Positions 1 to 6,710 of a stretch of DNA of 11,781 nucleotides are shown piece after piece. This DNA comes from Deltaproteobacteria bacterium (GTDB taxonomy: Bacteria > Myxococcota_A > UBA9160 > SZUA-336). Made by a program: the position numbers and the translations under genes. How positions within the stretch are numbered: the stretch's first letter is position 1; every line of letters starts with the position of its first letter. Location: assembly GCA_030624945.1 (NCBI GenBank), contig JAUXJB010000027.1, positions 1-11,781 of the forward strand, written 5' to 3'. The notes below the pieces were generated by a model, which was given only the letters and a program-made list of their open reading frames with translations, was not told the DNA's origin and searched no databases.

Positions 1-634
<634 letters not shown>

Positions 635-644
635 GAAGGAATAC

Positions 645-683
645 GCGACTCGCCCCGGGGGCCAGGCCCCCGGGGCGAGTCGC
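645..683. terminator. Perfect 19-bp inverted repeat between convergent genes (probable bidirectional terminator)
   Basis: Bases 645-663 and 665-683 are exact reverse complements separated by one base, beginning GCGACTCGCCCCGGGG. It sits 10 nt after the groEL stop and 27 nt beyond the stop of the convergent histone gene, the place expected for a shared terminator. The stem is very GC-rich. Neither side has a U-tract, so it is not a textbook intrinsic terminator; it may act by hairpin alone or as an RNA end-protecting structure. Confidence 0.6.
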
Positions 684-710
684 CTACCTGACCGGAATGC
701 CCGGGCGGAC

Positions 711-926
711 TCAGCCGCCGAGGAGTTCCTTCGCCTTCTGTATATCGCCGTCCATGATCGTCTTGCGGCGATCCTTCTGAGCCAGAGCACCCGCCTCTTG
801 CGCGAGGCGCGCGATGTACTCTTCCGCCACTGTTATGGCGAGTTCGACTGCAGAGCTCGACGAGCGAAGCTCGCCTCCGTGTTTGGCCAGAAGACGCTTG
901 ATTCCAGCCGCTGGAAGTTCAGCCAT
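711..926 (-). CDS. Archaeal-type histone-fold DNA-binding protein (bacterial histone), 71 aa
   Basis: The product is a single histone fold with almost no tails, close in length to archaeal HMfB (69 aa). Helix 1 begins with the archaeal-like ELPxAxIKRLL motif (residues 3-13); loop 1 is RSSSS (21-25); the long central helix covers about 26-50; loop 2 carries the hallmark RRKTI (53-57) followed by an Asp at 61. R54-K55-T56 and D61 match the RKT...D spacing of HMfB, where the Thr and Lys contact DNA and Arg/Asp form a structural salt bridge. The position of HMfB His49, used in dimer-dimer contacts, is Lys51 here. The ATG is preceded by a purine-rich GAGAGGGGG, a plausible ribosome binding site about 3 nt upstream. 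It lies 67 nt after the esterase gene and converges on groEL. Known relatives in bacteria include the Bdellovibrio histone. The fold call is firm; the mode of DNA binding (bending versus coating, dimer versus tetramer) is inference. Confidence 0.9.
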   Translation of the reverse strand: MAELPAAGIKRLLAKHGGELRSSSSAVELAITVAEEYIARLAQEAGALAQKDRRKTIMDGDIQKAKELLGG

Positions 927-967
927 GTGCCCCCTCTCACTCCCCGGATTTGGGTGTTGATGCGCCT

Positions 968-997
968 AGGATTCCCCAGGCAGGCAGCAAACGTCAA
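968..997 (-). promoter_or_regulatory. Possible weak sigma-70-like promoter for the histone gene
   Basis: Reading the minus strand, TTGACG (997-992) is a good -35 match and AATCCT (973-968) a poor -10 match with 18-nt spacing. This would place transcription start about 35 nt before the histone ATG. The -35 overlaps the esterase stop codon. The histone gene may equally be read through from upstream. Confidence 0.25.
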
Positions 998-1755
998 CTG
1001 CCGACGTCTGCCTCCAACCTCGTCACGAACTCGACCACGTGCGAGGAGACCATGGCACCCTCCCGATCCACGGGCAGAACGTGGCCGGAATCCTCGAGAT
1101 AGCTGACATCGCTCTCGCTGGACGAGACCCCCGCCAGCACCTGTTCGGCGTTGGCGACGTCCACCGAGGGGTCTCTGCGGCTGTAGATCAGCTTCAAGGG
1201 CTGGGTGATCCGGGCGAGATCCCGACCCACTTCCTCCCCCAAACGAATCAGCTGGTGGACAGAGGAGAGCGGCATACGTCGATAGCCGGGGTGCCGCTCC
1301 CGCGCCTCCCGATCGAGGATTGCCGGCCTCTTGGGGACCCACGGCAGGACCCCTCGCAGCCTGACGGCCGCTCGCGGGAGCCAGCCCAGCTCGAGCGGGG
1401 CCGCCATGATGACCGCGCCGCGCACAGGCCGCCGGGCGGAGAGAGCCAGCGCCAGCACCCCGCCCATCGAGAGCCCGAGCACGTAGACGCGCTCGTGGGT
1501 CAGGGCGAGCTCGTCCCAGGCTCCGAGGGTGGCCTCGAGCCAGGCGTCGCGGTGGACGGCGGCCAGGTCATCCGGGTGGGTCCCGTGACCGGGCAGGAGC
1601 GGCCCCACGCACGCAAGTCCCCGGGCCGCCAGCGCCTCGGCCGGGGGCCTCACCTCGTAGGGAGTACCCGTGAGCCCGTGCAGGCAGAGCACGGCAGGCC
1701 CGCGCCCACCGACGTCGCCCAGGCGAAACGGCTCGGGATCGACCCTCAATCCCAC
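994..1755 (-). CDS. Alpha/beta-hydrolase carboxylesterase, Est30/monoacylglycerol-lipase type
   Basis: A soluble serine hydrolase that most likely cleaves short- to medium-chain acyl esters or monoacylglycerols. Visible elements are the oxyanion-side HGLTGTP motif (residues 26-32), a PGHGTHP loop (55-61), the nucleophile elbow GLSMGG with Ser96, an acidic residue in RRDPSVD (Asp195), and His225 in SGHVLPVD. Spacing nearly equals the Geobacillus Est30 triad (Ser94, Asp193, His223), so an intact enzyme is expected. No signal peptide or membrane segment is seen. The GTG at 1755 overlaps the larC end by 10 nt. However, AGGAGG at 1762-1757 is only 1 nt from that GTG and 7 nt from an in-frame TTG (1749-1747), so the TTG two codons downstream is the better-placed start. 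Translation is probably coupled to larC. The physiological substrate cannot be deduced. Confidence 0.9.
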   Translation of the reverse strand: MGLRVDPEPFRLGDVGGRGPAVLCLHGLTGTPYEVRPPAEALAARGLACVGPLLPGHGTHPDDLAAVHRDAWLEATLGAWDELALTHERVYVLGLSMGGVLALALSARRPVRGAVIMAAPLELGWLPRAAVRLRGVLPWVPKRPAILDREARERHPGYRRMPLSSVHQLIRLGEEVGRDLARITQPLKLIYSRRDPSVDVANAEQVLAGVSSSESDVSYLEDSGHVLPVDREGAMVSSHVVEFVTRLEADVGS

Positions 1756-2978
1756 TCCTCCTGTGCGGCCCGCTCCGCGGCACGATAGATCTCGTCGATC
1801 GGAACGTCATGCTTGCGGGCCGCGCGGGCGCAGTCCTCGTACTCCGCCGACGCCATCGCGCCCCCGTCGGGCAAACGCACGAGCTTGACGCGAATCCGAC
1901 CGAATCGCGTGTCGACGGTTCGCGATTCGCGCGCCAGCTTGAGTCGCGGCATCAGGGAGTAGCGGACGCCGATCGCGCTCGACTCGAGCAGGATGCGGCG
2001 CGCCAGGGCATCGCGCTCGCCGGGACGCGCGATCACGCGCAGCAGGTGGCCCGGGCGGCCCTTCTTCATCGCGAGCGGGGAAAGCGACACGTCGAGGGCA
2101 CCGTCACCGAGCAGGCGCTCCATCAGATAGGGAAGCTGCTCGGGCTTCATGTCGTCGAGGTTGGTCTCGATCACGCTCACGACGTCGTGCTCGAGGACAC
2201 CGTCCACTTCCCCGAGGACGGCGCGCACCACGTTCGGCATGGGCCCGGGCCGCTGCTCGCCCGCTCCAAAGCCCTGGGCGCGCGGCACCAGCGGAGGCAT
2301 GGGCCCGAAGTCCTGGCAGAGCGCGGCCAGCAGTGCCGCTCCGGTCGGCGTGAGCGTCTCCCACTCGACGTCGTAAGGGTAGGTGGGGATGCCGACCAGG
2401 AGCTCGAGGGTGGCGGGGGCCGGCAGCGGCAGCCGGCCGTGATCGCTCTCCACCGCCCCCCGCCCCAGGGCGATCGGCGAGCACGACAGACGCTCGACGC
2501 CGAGGTGCTCCAGGGCGACAGACACCCCGACGATGTCGGCCAGCGCGTCCAGCGCGCCGACCTCGTGAAAGTGGACCTCGTCGGGGTCGATCCCGTGCAC
2601 CTTGGCTTCCGCCTGGGCCAGGCGCGAGAAGACGCGCAGGCTCCGCTCCCGCACCCCGGGCGCGAGCTCGGCGCTCTCGAGCAGCGCGCGGATGGACTTC
2701 CAGCGGCGGTCGCGCGCCGTGCGCGGCTCGCCCCGGAAGTTGACCCAGCGCGCACTCAGGGAGCCGCGCCGCACCTTCCGTACGCGCATGGTGATCTCGC
2801 CGACCCCCAGGGCCCGGATGGCGTCGCGCACGACCCTTGCGGGAACCCCGAGGTCGAGGAGCGCGCCCAGGATCATGTTCCCCGCCGCTCCGGAGAAACA
2901 GTCCAGGTGAAGGGCGCGGGCCGGGCGCTCAGCGATTGACGAGCGAGGCGACGTAGGCCGCACCGAATCCGTTGTCAA
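1746..2978 (-). CDS. larC: LarC, nickel-insertion enzyme of nickel-pincer cofactor synthesis, single ORF
   Basis: LarC is the CTP-dependent cyclometallase that inserts nickel into pyridinium-3,5-bisthiocarboxylic acid mononucleotide, the last step in making the cofactor of lactate racemase-type enzymes. Family motifs are present in order: LDCFSGAAGNM (25-35), HFHEVGALDALADIVG (136-151), HGRLPLPAPAT (180-190), ETLTPTGAALL (207-217), ETNLDDMKPE (271-280) and PLAMKKGRPGHLL (301-313). The N- and C-terminal halves (LarC1 and LarC2) are one continuous frame here, unlike Lactobacillus plantarum where a programmed frameshift joins them. The start is uncertain: the longest frame begins with TTG at 2978, GTG at 2963 is an alternative, and the first 20 residues look non-conserved because the domain begins at RALHLDCFSG. 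It overlaps the end of larB by about 50 nt from the longest start, indicating coupling. No client racemase is in the window. Confidence 0.93.
   Translation of the reverse strand: MTTDSVRPTSPRSSIAERPARALHLDCFSGAAGNMILGALLDLGVPARVVRDAIRALGVGEITMRVRKVRRGSLSARWVNFRGEPRTARDRRWKSIRALLESAELAPGVRERSLRVFSRLAQAEAKVHGIDPDEVHFHEVGALDALADIVGVSVALEHLGVERLSCSPIALGRGAVESDHGRLPLPAPATLELLVGIPTYPYDVEWETLTPTGAALLAALCQDFGPMPPLVPRAQGFGAGEQRPGPMPNVVRAVLGEVDGVLEHDVVSVIETNLDDMKPEQLPYLMERLLGDGALDVSLSPLAMKKGRPGHLLRVIARPGERDALARRILLESSAIGVRYSLMPRLKLARESRTVDTRFGRIRVKLVRLPDGGAMASAEYEDCARAARKHDVPIDEIYRAAERAAQEEWD
1747..1762 (-). promoter_or_regulatory. Ribosome binding site that favours a TTG start for the esterase
   Basis: AGGAGG at 1762-1757 lies inside the 3' end of larC. 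It is followed by A, GTG, GGA, TTG. The 7-nt spacing to TTG fits normal initiation, while the 1-nt spacing to GTG does not. Confidence 0.6.
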
Positions 2979-3675
2979 TATTCACCACCGTCACGTTGGA
3001 GGCGCAAGAGTTCAGCATACCGAGCAGCGCGGCGATCCCCTCGAACGACGCGCCGTACCCGACGCTGGTGGGAACCGCCACGACGGGTCGGTCGATGAGT
3101 CCGCCGATGACGGACGGCAGGGCGCCCTCCATCCCCGCGATGGCAATCACCACGTTTGCCGCTCGGAGTGCGTCGAGCGATGCGAGCAGGCGGTGCAGGC
3201 CCGCGACCCCGACGTCGTAGAGGCGCTCCACCTTGTTCCCGAACAGGTCGGCCGTCAACGCGGCCTCCTCCGCAACGCGGCTATCCGCGGTGCCCGCGCT
3301 GGCCACGAGGATCGTTCCCCGGCCCCGCAGGACAGCGGATCCTTGCCGCAGGACGAGCGCGCCCGCCTCGGGGTGGTGTGCGAGCTCCGGCAGCTCGCCG
3401 CGGACACGCTCCGCCTGCTCCGCCTCGACGCGGGTGACGAGCACGTTGCCACCGGCTTCCCGGAGTGCGCGTACGATGCGAACGATCTGCTCCGGTGTCT
3501 TGCCCTGGCCGAGGACGACCTCCGGTTGACCGTTGCGCAGCGCCCGGTGGGTGTCCACGCGGGCGTCTTGCAGCTGCCGGAAGGGCAGCTTGGCCAGCTC
3601 TTCGAGTACGTCGTCCTGCGATATCTCCCCGCGTTCGAAGCGGGTGAGCAGGGCATGGAGCCGTTCGCGATCCAT
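2929..3675 (-). CDS. larB: LarB, pyridinium-3,5-biscarboxylic acid mononucleotide synthase
   Basis: LarB carboxylates and hydrolyses nicotinic acid adenine dinucleotide to give the dicarboxylated pyridinium mononucleotide, the first step of nickel-pincer cofactor synthesis. Its C-terminal half is related to PurE (AIR carboxylase). Visible signatures are HRALRNGQPEVVLGQGKT (43-60), SAGTADSRVAEEA (126-138), YDVGVAGLHR (153-162), GMEGALPSVIGGL (181-193), PTSVGYGASFEG (202-213) and LNSCASNVTVVNIDNGFG (221-238). The Cys224 in that last motif corresponds to the conserved Cys reported to form the substrate adduct in this family. I chose the ATG at 3675 (248 aa, normal family length); the open frame continues upstream to 3990, but that extension overlaps cheC, is Arg/Ala-rich and unlike the family. 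No strong Shine-Dalgarno is visible. It follows the CheC-like gene by 20 nt. Confidence 0.93.
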   Translation of the reverse strand: MDRERLHALLTRFERGEISQDDVLEELAKLPFRQLQDARVDTHRALRNGQPEVVLGQGKTPEQIVRIVRALREAGGNVLVTRVEAEQAERVRGELPELAHHPEAGALVLRQGSAVLRGRGTILVASAGTADSRVAEEAALTADLFGNKVERLYDVGVAGLHRLLASLDALRAANVVIAIAGMEGALPSVIGGLIDRPVVAVPTSVGYGASFEGIAALLGMLNSCASNVTVVNIDNGFGAAYVASLVNR

Positions 3676-3695
3676 GCCCGCAAGATACAGCTTTG

Positions 3696-4247
3696 CTAGG
3701 GCCCCCGCGGCACCCAGAGGAAGCGGATCCGGAGCGGCCCGTCGCGCTCGATCAGCTCGGTCTCGTAGATGGAGCCGCTCTCGAACCCGATACCTACACA
3801 GGCATCTTCCAGCGGCATGGCGCCGCTGCCCTCGTGGTACGCGAGGCGCGGAACGGAGGGCAGCACCAGACCTCCCTCGAGCATGCTGAACGCCCCGGCA
3901 GCGGCCGAGATGGCGATGTTCCCCAGCTCGCGCAGGGCCGATTGCTCGCGCTCGTTGAACGGCGCCTCGGCGCAGGAGCCGATCAGACACGCGAGCAGGT
4001 GGTCCGAGGCCTCGAAGGACAGCAGCAAGCCGGCCTGGCCGCTGAGGGCCCCGTGCAGCTCGGAGAAGATGGCCACGACCCGGTCTTCCGGCGGGAAGAG
4101 ATTGGAGAACCCCTCGCCCTTCTTGATCTTCCTGCAGCGCGGCGGCGCCATCAGGAGAGTCCGATCCAGCAGAACGGACATCGCGTTGGCCGCGTGTCCC
4201 GCTCCGATACTGGTCAGCTCGCTCAGTCGATCCTCGTTATGGTTCAT
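3696..4247 (-). CDS. cheC: CheC/CheX-family CheY-P phosphatase-like protein
   Basis: CheC proteins dephosphorylate CheY-P through two pseudo-symmetric sites with the pattern D/S-x3-E-x2-N-x22-P. The second site is complete: Ser103, Glu107, Asn110, Pro133 (SALRELGN, then LPSVP). The first has Asp6, Glu10 and Pro36 in register, but the catalytic Asn is replaced by Ser13 (SELTSIGAG), so only one site should be active, as in several one-site family members. The 183-aa length is slightly shorter than typical CheC (about 200). The start ATG overlaps the cheA stop as ATGA, so the two are translationally coupled. With no CheD nearby, it probably acts alone to set the lifetime of the CheY signal. It could also be called a CheX/FliY-like protein; the phosphatase role is inferred from motif and context. 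Confidence 0.85.
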   Translation of the reverse strand: MNHNEDRLSELTSIGAGHAANAMSVLLDRTLLMAPPRCRKIKKGEGFSNLFPPEDRVVAIFSELHGALSGQAGLLLSFEASDHLLACLIGSCAEAPFNEREQSALRELGNIAISAAAGAFSMLEGGLVLPSVPRLAYHEGSGAMPLEDACVGIGFESGSIYETELIERDGPLRIRFLWVPRGP

Positions 4248-5398
4248 ACGAAGCTCTCCACCAAAGACCCGGGTTCGAGCAAGAAGACGGGCTCTCCGTC
4301 CGGTAGGATGGCCACACCTCCGAGCGCTTGGATACCCGCGAGTGGTGCGGGGACTTCGCGCACGAAGACTTCCAGATCCGAGATCGCTCGATCGATCAGC
4401 AGGCCGTAGCGGAAGCCCCGCGTCTCGAATACGAGCACGTTGGCGCTGGCGTGTGTCGGCGCCGGTCCGAGCCCGATGTGCTCGGATAGGTCGAGCAGCG
4501 GAAGCGGCTCGTCCTTGAAAACAAAGAACGCATCGATACCGGCGCGCTCGACCTGGGCCTCGGCCACGCTCAGCACCGACTGAAGCTGCCCGACGGGCAG
4601 CACGACGCGTTCCGTACCCACCTCGAGCACCAGAACGCGTTGGAGAGCGACCATGGTGGGAAGCTCGATCTCGGCGATCGTTCCGGCACCGGGCCGATTG
4701 GCCAGCGTCACGGAACCTCCCAGGCCCTCGACCGTTCGCTTTACGGCGTCCATTCCGACTCCGCGACCGGAGACCTCCGTCACCTCGTCGCGAGTGGAGA
4801 TGCCGGGCTCGAAGATCAGCTCACAGATCCGCTCCGGAGGCAGGTCCTCCGCGACCATCTCCGCCAGCAGCCCGCGCTCCACAGCGCGCTGACGCACCTT
4901 CTCCAGATCGATCCCGCGACCGTCCTCTTCGACGGTCACGTAGAGTCGCCCCGACGCCTGCGATGCGGAGAGGCGGATCGTGCCCACGGGATCCTTGCCC
5001 ATGCGCACGCGCTGCTCGGGGGGCTCGATCCCGTGGTCCACCGCGTTCCGGACCAGATGAAGCAAGGGGTCATCGAGGTGGTCCAGGATGGCCCGATCCA
5101 CTTCGACCTCCTCGCCCAAGAGCTCGACGCGCACGCGCTTGCCGAGCGCGCGCGCGATGTCGCTGGCGGTGCGCGGTAGGCGCTGGAGCACGCGACGCAC
5201 CGAGGTCGTGCGGATGTCGAGCGCGCGGCGGCGAAGCTCCCGGACCACGTTCTCCATTCCGTCGAGCTCCTCGCGAAACTCGCGATGCAACTCCCAGGCG
5301 GGAGCGTCGCGGTACAGGACTTCGAGGCGGGCCTGGCGCTGCATCAGTTCGCCCACCGAAGCGAGAAAGCGGTCGACCACTTCTGTCCGTACCCGCAC
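4244..5398 (-). CDS. cheA: CheA histidine kinase, dimerization-catalytic-CheW-like part (3' frame of split cheA)
   Basis: This frame holds the P3 dimerization helices (about 1-65, starting VRVRTEVVDRFLASVGELM), the P4 ATPase domain with N box HLVRNAVDHGIE (114-125), G1 EEDGRGIDL (157-165), the F box region IFEPGISTRDEV (195-206), and G2 GRGVGMDAV (211-219). The P5 CheW-like receptor-coupling domain fills the C-terminus. It autophosphorylates the HPt His and passes phosphate to CheY. The nominal GTG at 5398 has no Shine-Dalgarno and is the conserved SVRV sequence inside CheA, so it is unlikely to be a real start. The frame is open further upstream as KKSTDLSAPPLPRSVRV, back to the A8 run at 5434-5441. 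Joining it there to the HPt frame by a -1 shift gives a normal 538-aa CheA lacking a P2 domain. The stop overlaps the next ATG (ATGA). Confidence 0.9.
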   Translation of the reverse strand: MRVRTEVVDRFLASVGELMQRQARLEVLYRDAPAWELHREFREELDGMENVVRELRRRALDIRTTSVRRVLQRLPRTASDIARALGKRVRVELLGEEVEVDRAILDHLDDPLLHLVRNAVDHGIEPPEQRVRMGKDPVGTIRLSASQASGRLYVTVEEDGRGIDLEKVRQRAVERGLLAEMVAEDLPPERICELIFEPGISTRDEVTEVSGRGVGMDAVKRTVEGLGGSVTLANRPGAGTIAEIELPTMVALQRVLVLEVGTERVVLPVGQLQSVLSVAEAQVERAGIDAFFVFKDEPLPLLDLSEHIGLGPAPTHASANVLVFETRGFRYGLLIDRAISDLEVFVREVPAPLAGIQALGGVAILPDGEPVFLLEPGSLVESFV

Positions 5399-5859
5399 CG
5401 ATCGCGGGAGAGGAGGCGCGGATAGGTCCGTGCTTTTTTTTCGGGGCCCTCCGGCGCTCGCTGCTCAGGCGCCAGGGTCGGGGGCTCGGCCAGCAGCTCG
5501 ACCAGATCGGCGCGCGGGTCGGGCGCCTCTCCCGTCGAATCCACCGTTGCGACCATCTGCTCGAGTCCGTGGAGGACTTTCGAAATCAGACCGAGCGACG
5601 CATCGTCGGGTTGGCCCCCGCTCCCGCGCAGCGGCTCCATCCAGTCTTCGAGCCGATGCGCAAGCGACGATACCGAGCCGTAATCGAGGGATGCCGCCAT
5701 CCCCTTGATCGAGTGCGCCATGCGGAAGAGCGTGTCGATCGCCTCGTCGATGTCTTGCCGAGATGCACCACCCTCCAGGGCGGTGAGCGCTCGGGACATT
5801 TCGACCAGGTGGTCGTTCGCCTCGTCCACGAACAGGCGTCTGTACTTCTCGAGATCCAT
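5344..5859 (-). CDS. cheA: CheA N-terminal HPt (P1) domain, 0-frame product of split cheA
   Basis: The frame starts at ATG 5859, 6 nt after cheY, and encodes a histidine phosphotransfer domain: DEANDHLVEMSRAL, then FRMAHSIKGMAAS with phospho-accepting His49, then SLAHRLEDWM. Residues 106-140 are an acidic, Pro-rich linker with no P2 domain. At codons 140-142 (GAA AAA AAA) the frame meets the A8 run. Beyond it the 0-frame continues as 29 residues of unrelated sequence to a TGA at 5344, while the -1 frame continues as conserved CheA. So the 0-frame gives a 171-aa free HPt protein, and a -1 shift gives 538-aa full-length CheA. Either the shift is programmed, or transcriptional slippage occurs at A8, or one A is missing from the sequence. 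The upstream mRNA has AGGGGGG about 10 nt from the ATG as a possible ribosome binding site. Confidence 0.9.
   Translation of the reverse strand: MDLEKYRRLFVDEANDHLVEMSRALTALEGGASRQDIDEAIDTLFRMAHSIKGMAASLDYGSVSSLAHRLEDWMEPLRGSGGQPDDASLGLISKVLHGLEQMVATVDSTGEAPDPRADLVELLAEPPTLAPEQRAPEGPEKKARTYPRLLSRDRCGYGQKWSTAFSLRWAN
5434..5452 (-). promoter_or_regulatory. Candidate -1 frameshift site in cheA: SD-like GGAGGG, 5 nt, then A8
   Basis: On the minus strand GGAGGG (5452-5447) is followed by CCCCG and eight A (5441-5434). In the HPt frame this reads GAA AAA AAA, a slippery A-AAA-AAA heptamer. The SD-like element ends 10 nt before the second AAA codon, close to the spacing known for the stimulator of E. 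coli dnaX. The -1 frame from this point restores conserved CheA sequence. I see no convincing downstream stem-loop or pseudoknot. Confidence 0.5.
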
Positions 5860-5865
5860 CCGGGT

Positions 5866-6243
5866 CTAGCCCCCCTGGGACTTCTCCAGGGCCTTCCCCA
5901 CGACCTCGAGCACCTTGTCCGGCTTGAACGGCTTCACGATGAAGTCCCGAGCGCCCGCCTCCAGCGCGTCCATCACCAGCGTCTCCTGGCCGAGTGCGCT
6001 GCACATGACCACGCAAGCGCTCGGACTCATGGCCATGATCTCTCTCAGGGCCTCGAGTCCGCTCTTGCGAGGCATGACGATGTCGAGCATCACCAGATCC
6101 GGCGAGTGTTCCTGGAACAGCTCGATCGCTTCGTTCCCGTCGATTGCCTCCGCCGCAATATCGAAGCCGCCCTCCGTAAGGATATCGCGGAGCATCTCCC
6201 GCATGAATGCGGCGTCATCGGAGATCAACACGCTTCTTGACAT
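5866..6243 (-). CDS. cheY: CheY-type single-domain response regulator
   Basis: A stand-alone receiver domain of 125 aa. The acidic pocket is Asp9-Asp10 (LISDDAAFMR), the phosphorylation site is Asp54 (VMLDIVMP), the switch Ser is Ser82 (CSALGQ), and the conserved Lys is Lys104 (VKPF). No output domain follows, so it acts by protein-protein contact after phosphorylation by CheA. The ATG is preceded by GGAGGACTGGAGAA, giving a good Shine-Dalgarno; the coding start overlaps the cheW end by 19 nt, and cheA begins 6 nt after its TAG. No flagellar genes are in the window, so the target (flagellum, type IV pili, gliding machinery or another regulator) is open. Confidence 0.93.
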   Translation of the reverse strand: MSRSVLISDDAAFMREMLRDILTEGGFDIAAEAIDGNEAIELFQEHSPDLVMLDIVMPRKSGLEALREIMAMSPSACVVMCSALGQETLVMDALEAGARDFIVKPFKPDKVLEVVGKALEKSQGG

Positions 6244-6695
6244 TTCTCCAGTCCTCCCTGATGAGCGCGCGACTGTGTGAGCAGCGCGGTCGCACGCTCG
6301 AGAAACCCGTCAAGCTCGACGAGACCCAACGTCTCGCCGGCCCTATTTACCCTGCATACAAACGGGTACTCATCGTCCACGTTCTCTACCCTCCCCCTGG
6401 AGACCGCGAGATCGTGGTCGATTCTCGATACCTGACCCACGCGGAGCCCGATCCGAAGGTCCCCCTGCTCGAGCAGCAGGACGTGCCGGTAGCACAGGCC
6501 CGGCCCCTGACCGAAGACCGCGCCACCGTTCAACACGACGAGCGGCTCCCCGCGAATGTTTAGGATTCCACCGACGCTGAGCGGCACGAGCGGAATCAGG
6601 CGCGGCTGCTGGGCCCTCATGATCTCCGCGACCGCTGAGAGCGGAATCGCGTAGGCCCGTTCGCCCAGATCGAATTGCAGCCAGGATGTCGCCAC
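6225..6695 (-). CDS. cheW: CheW-like coupling protein
   Basis: CheW bridges receptor tips and the CheA P5 domain in chemosensory arrays. The product is a single CheW domain of 156 aa: an N-terminal strand WLQFDLGERAYAIPL (5-19), the AVAEIMR segment (21-27), and the diagnostic VGGILNIRGEPLVVLN (41-56). The remainder follows the paired-barrel pattern, ending VELDGFLERA. It starts at GTG 6695 with GGGAAGG about 7 nt upstream, only 15 nt after the MCP stop, and overlaps cheY at its end. The C-terminal tail (HQGGLEKCQEAC) has two Cys and is not part of the domain; it may simply result from the overlap with the cheY start region. Confidence 0.9.
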   Translation of the reverse strand: MATSWLQFDLGERAYAIPLSAVAEIMRAQQPRLIPLVPLSVGGILNIRGEPLVVLNGGAVFGQGPGLCYRHVLLLEQGDLRIGLRVGQVSRIDHDLAVSRGRVENVDDEYPFVCRVNRAGETLGLVELDGFLERATALLTQSRAHQGGLEKCQEAC

Positions 6696-6710
6696 CCGAA
6701 AACCTTCCCA

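Noticed and set aside
833..1342. Minus-strand open frame overlapping the histone and esterase genes
   Set aside because: It overlaps two recognised genes in another frame and shows only low-complexity Gly/Arg/Ser-rich sequence.
1809..2939. Long + strand open frame of 376 codons opposite larC
   Set aside because: It is the antisense shadow of larC in GC-rich DNA: His/Arg/Gly/Leu-rich, no recognisable domain, while the minus strand carries all LarC motifs.
3676..3990. N-terminal extension of LarB in the same frame
   Set aside because: The extension overlaps the CheC-like gene, is Arg/Ala-rich and absent from the LarB family; ATG 3675 gives a normal-length protein.
5344..5398. Independent start of a separate CheA-like kinase at GTG 5398
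   Set aside because: There is no Shine-Dalgarno, and the GTG is an internal Val of the conserved SVRV sequence; the frame continues conserved upstream to the A8 run.
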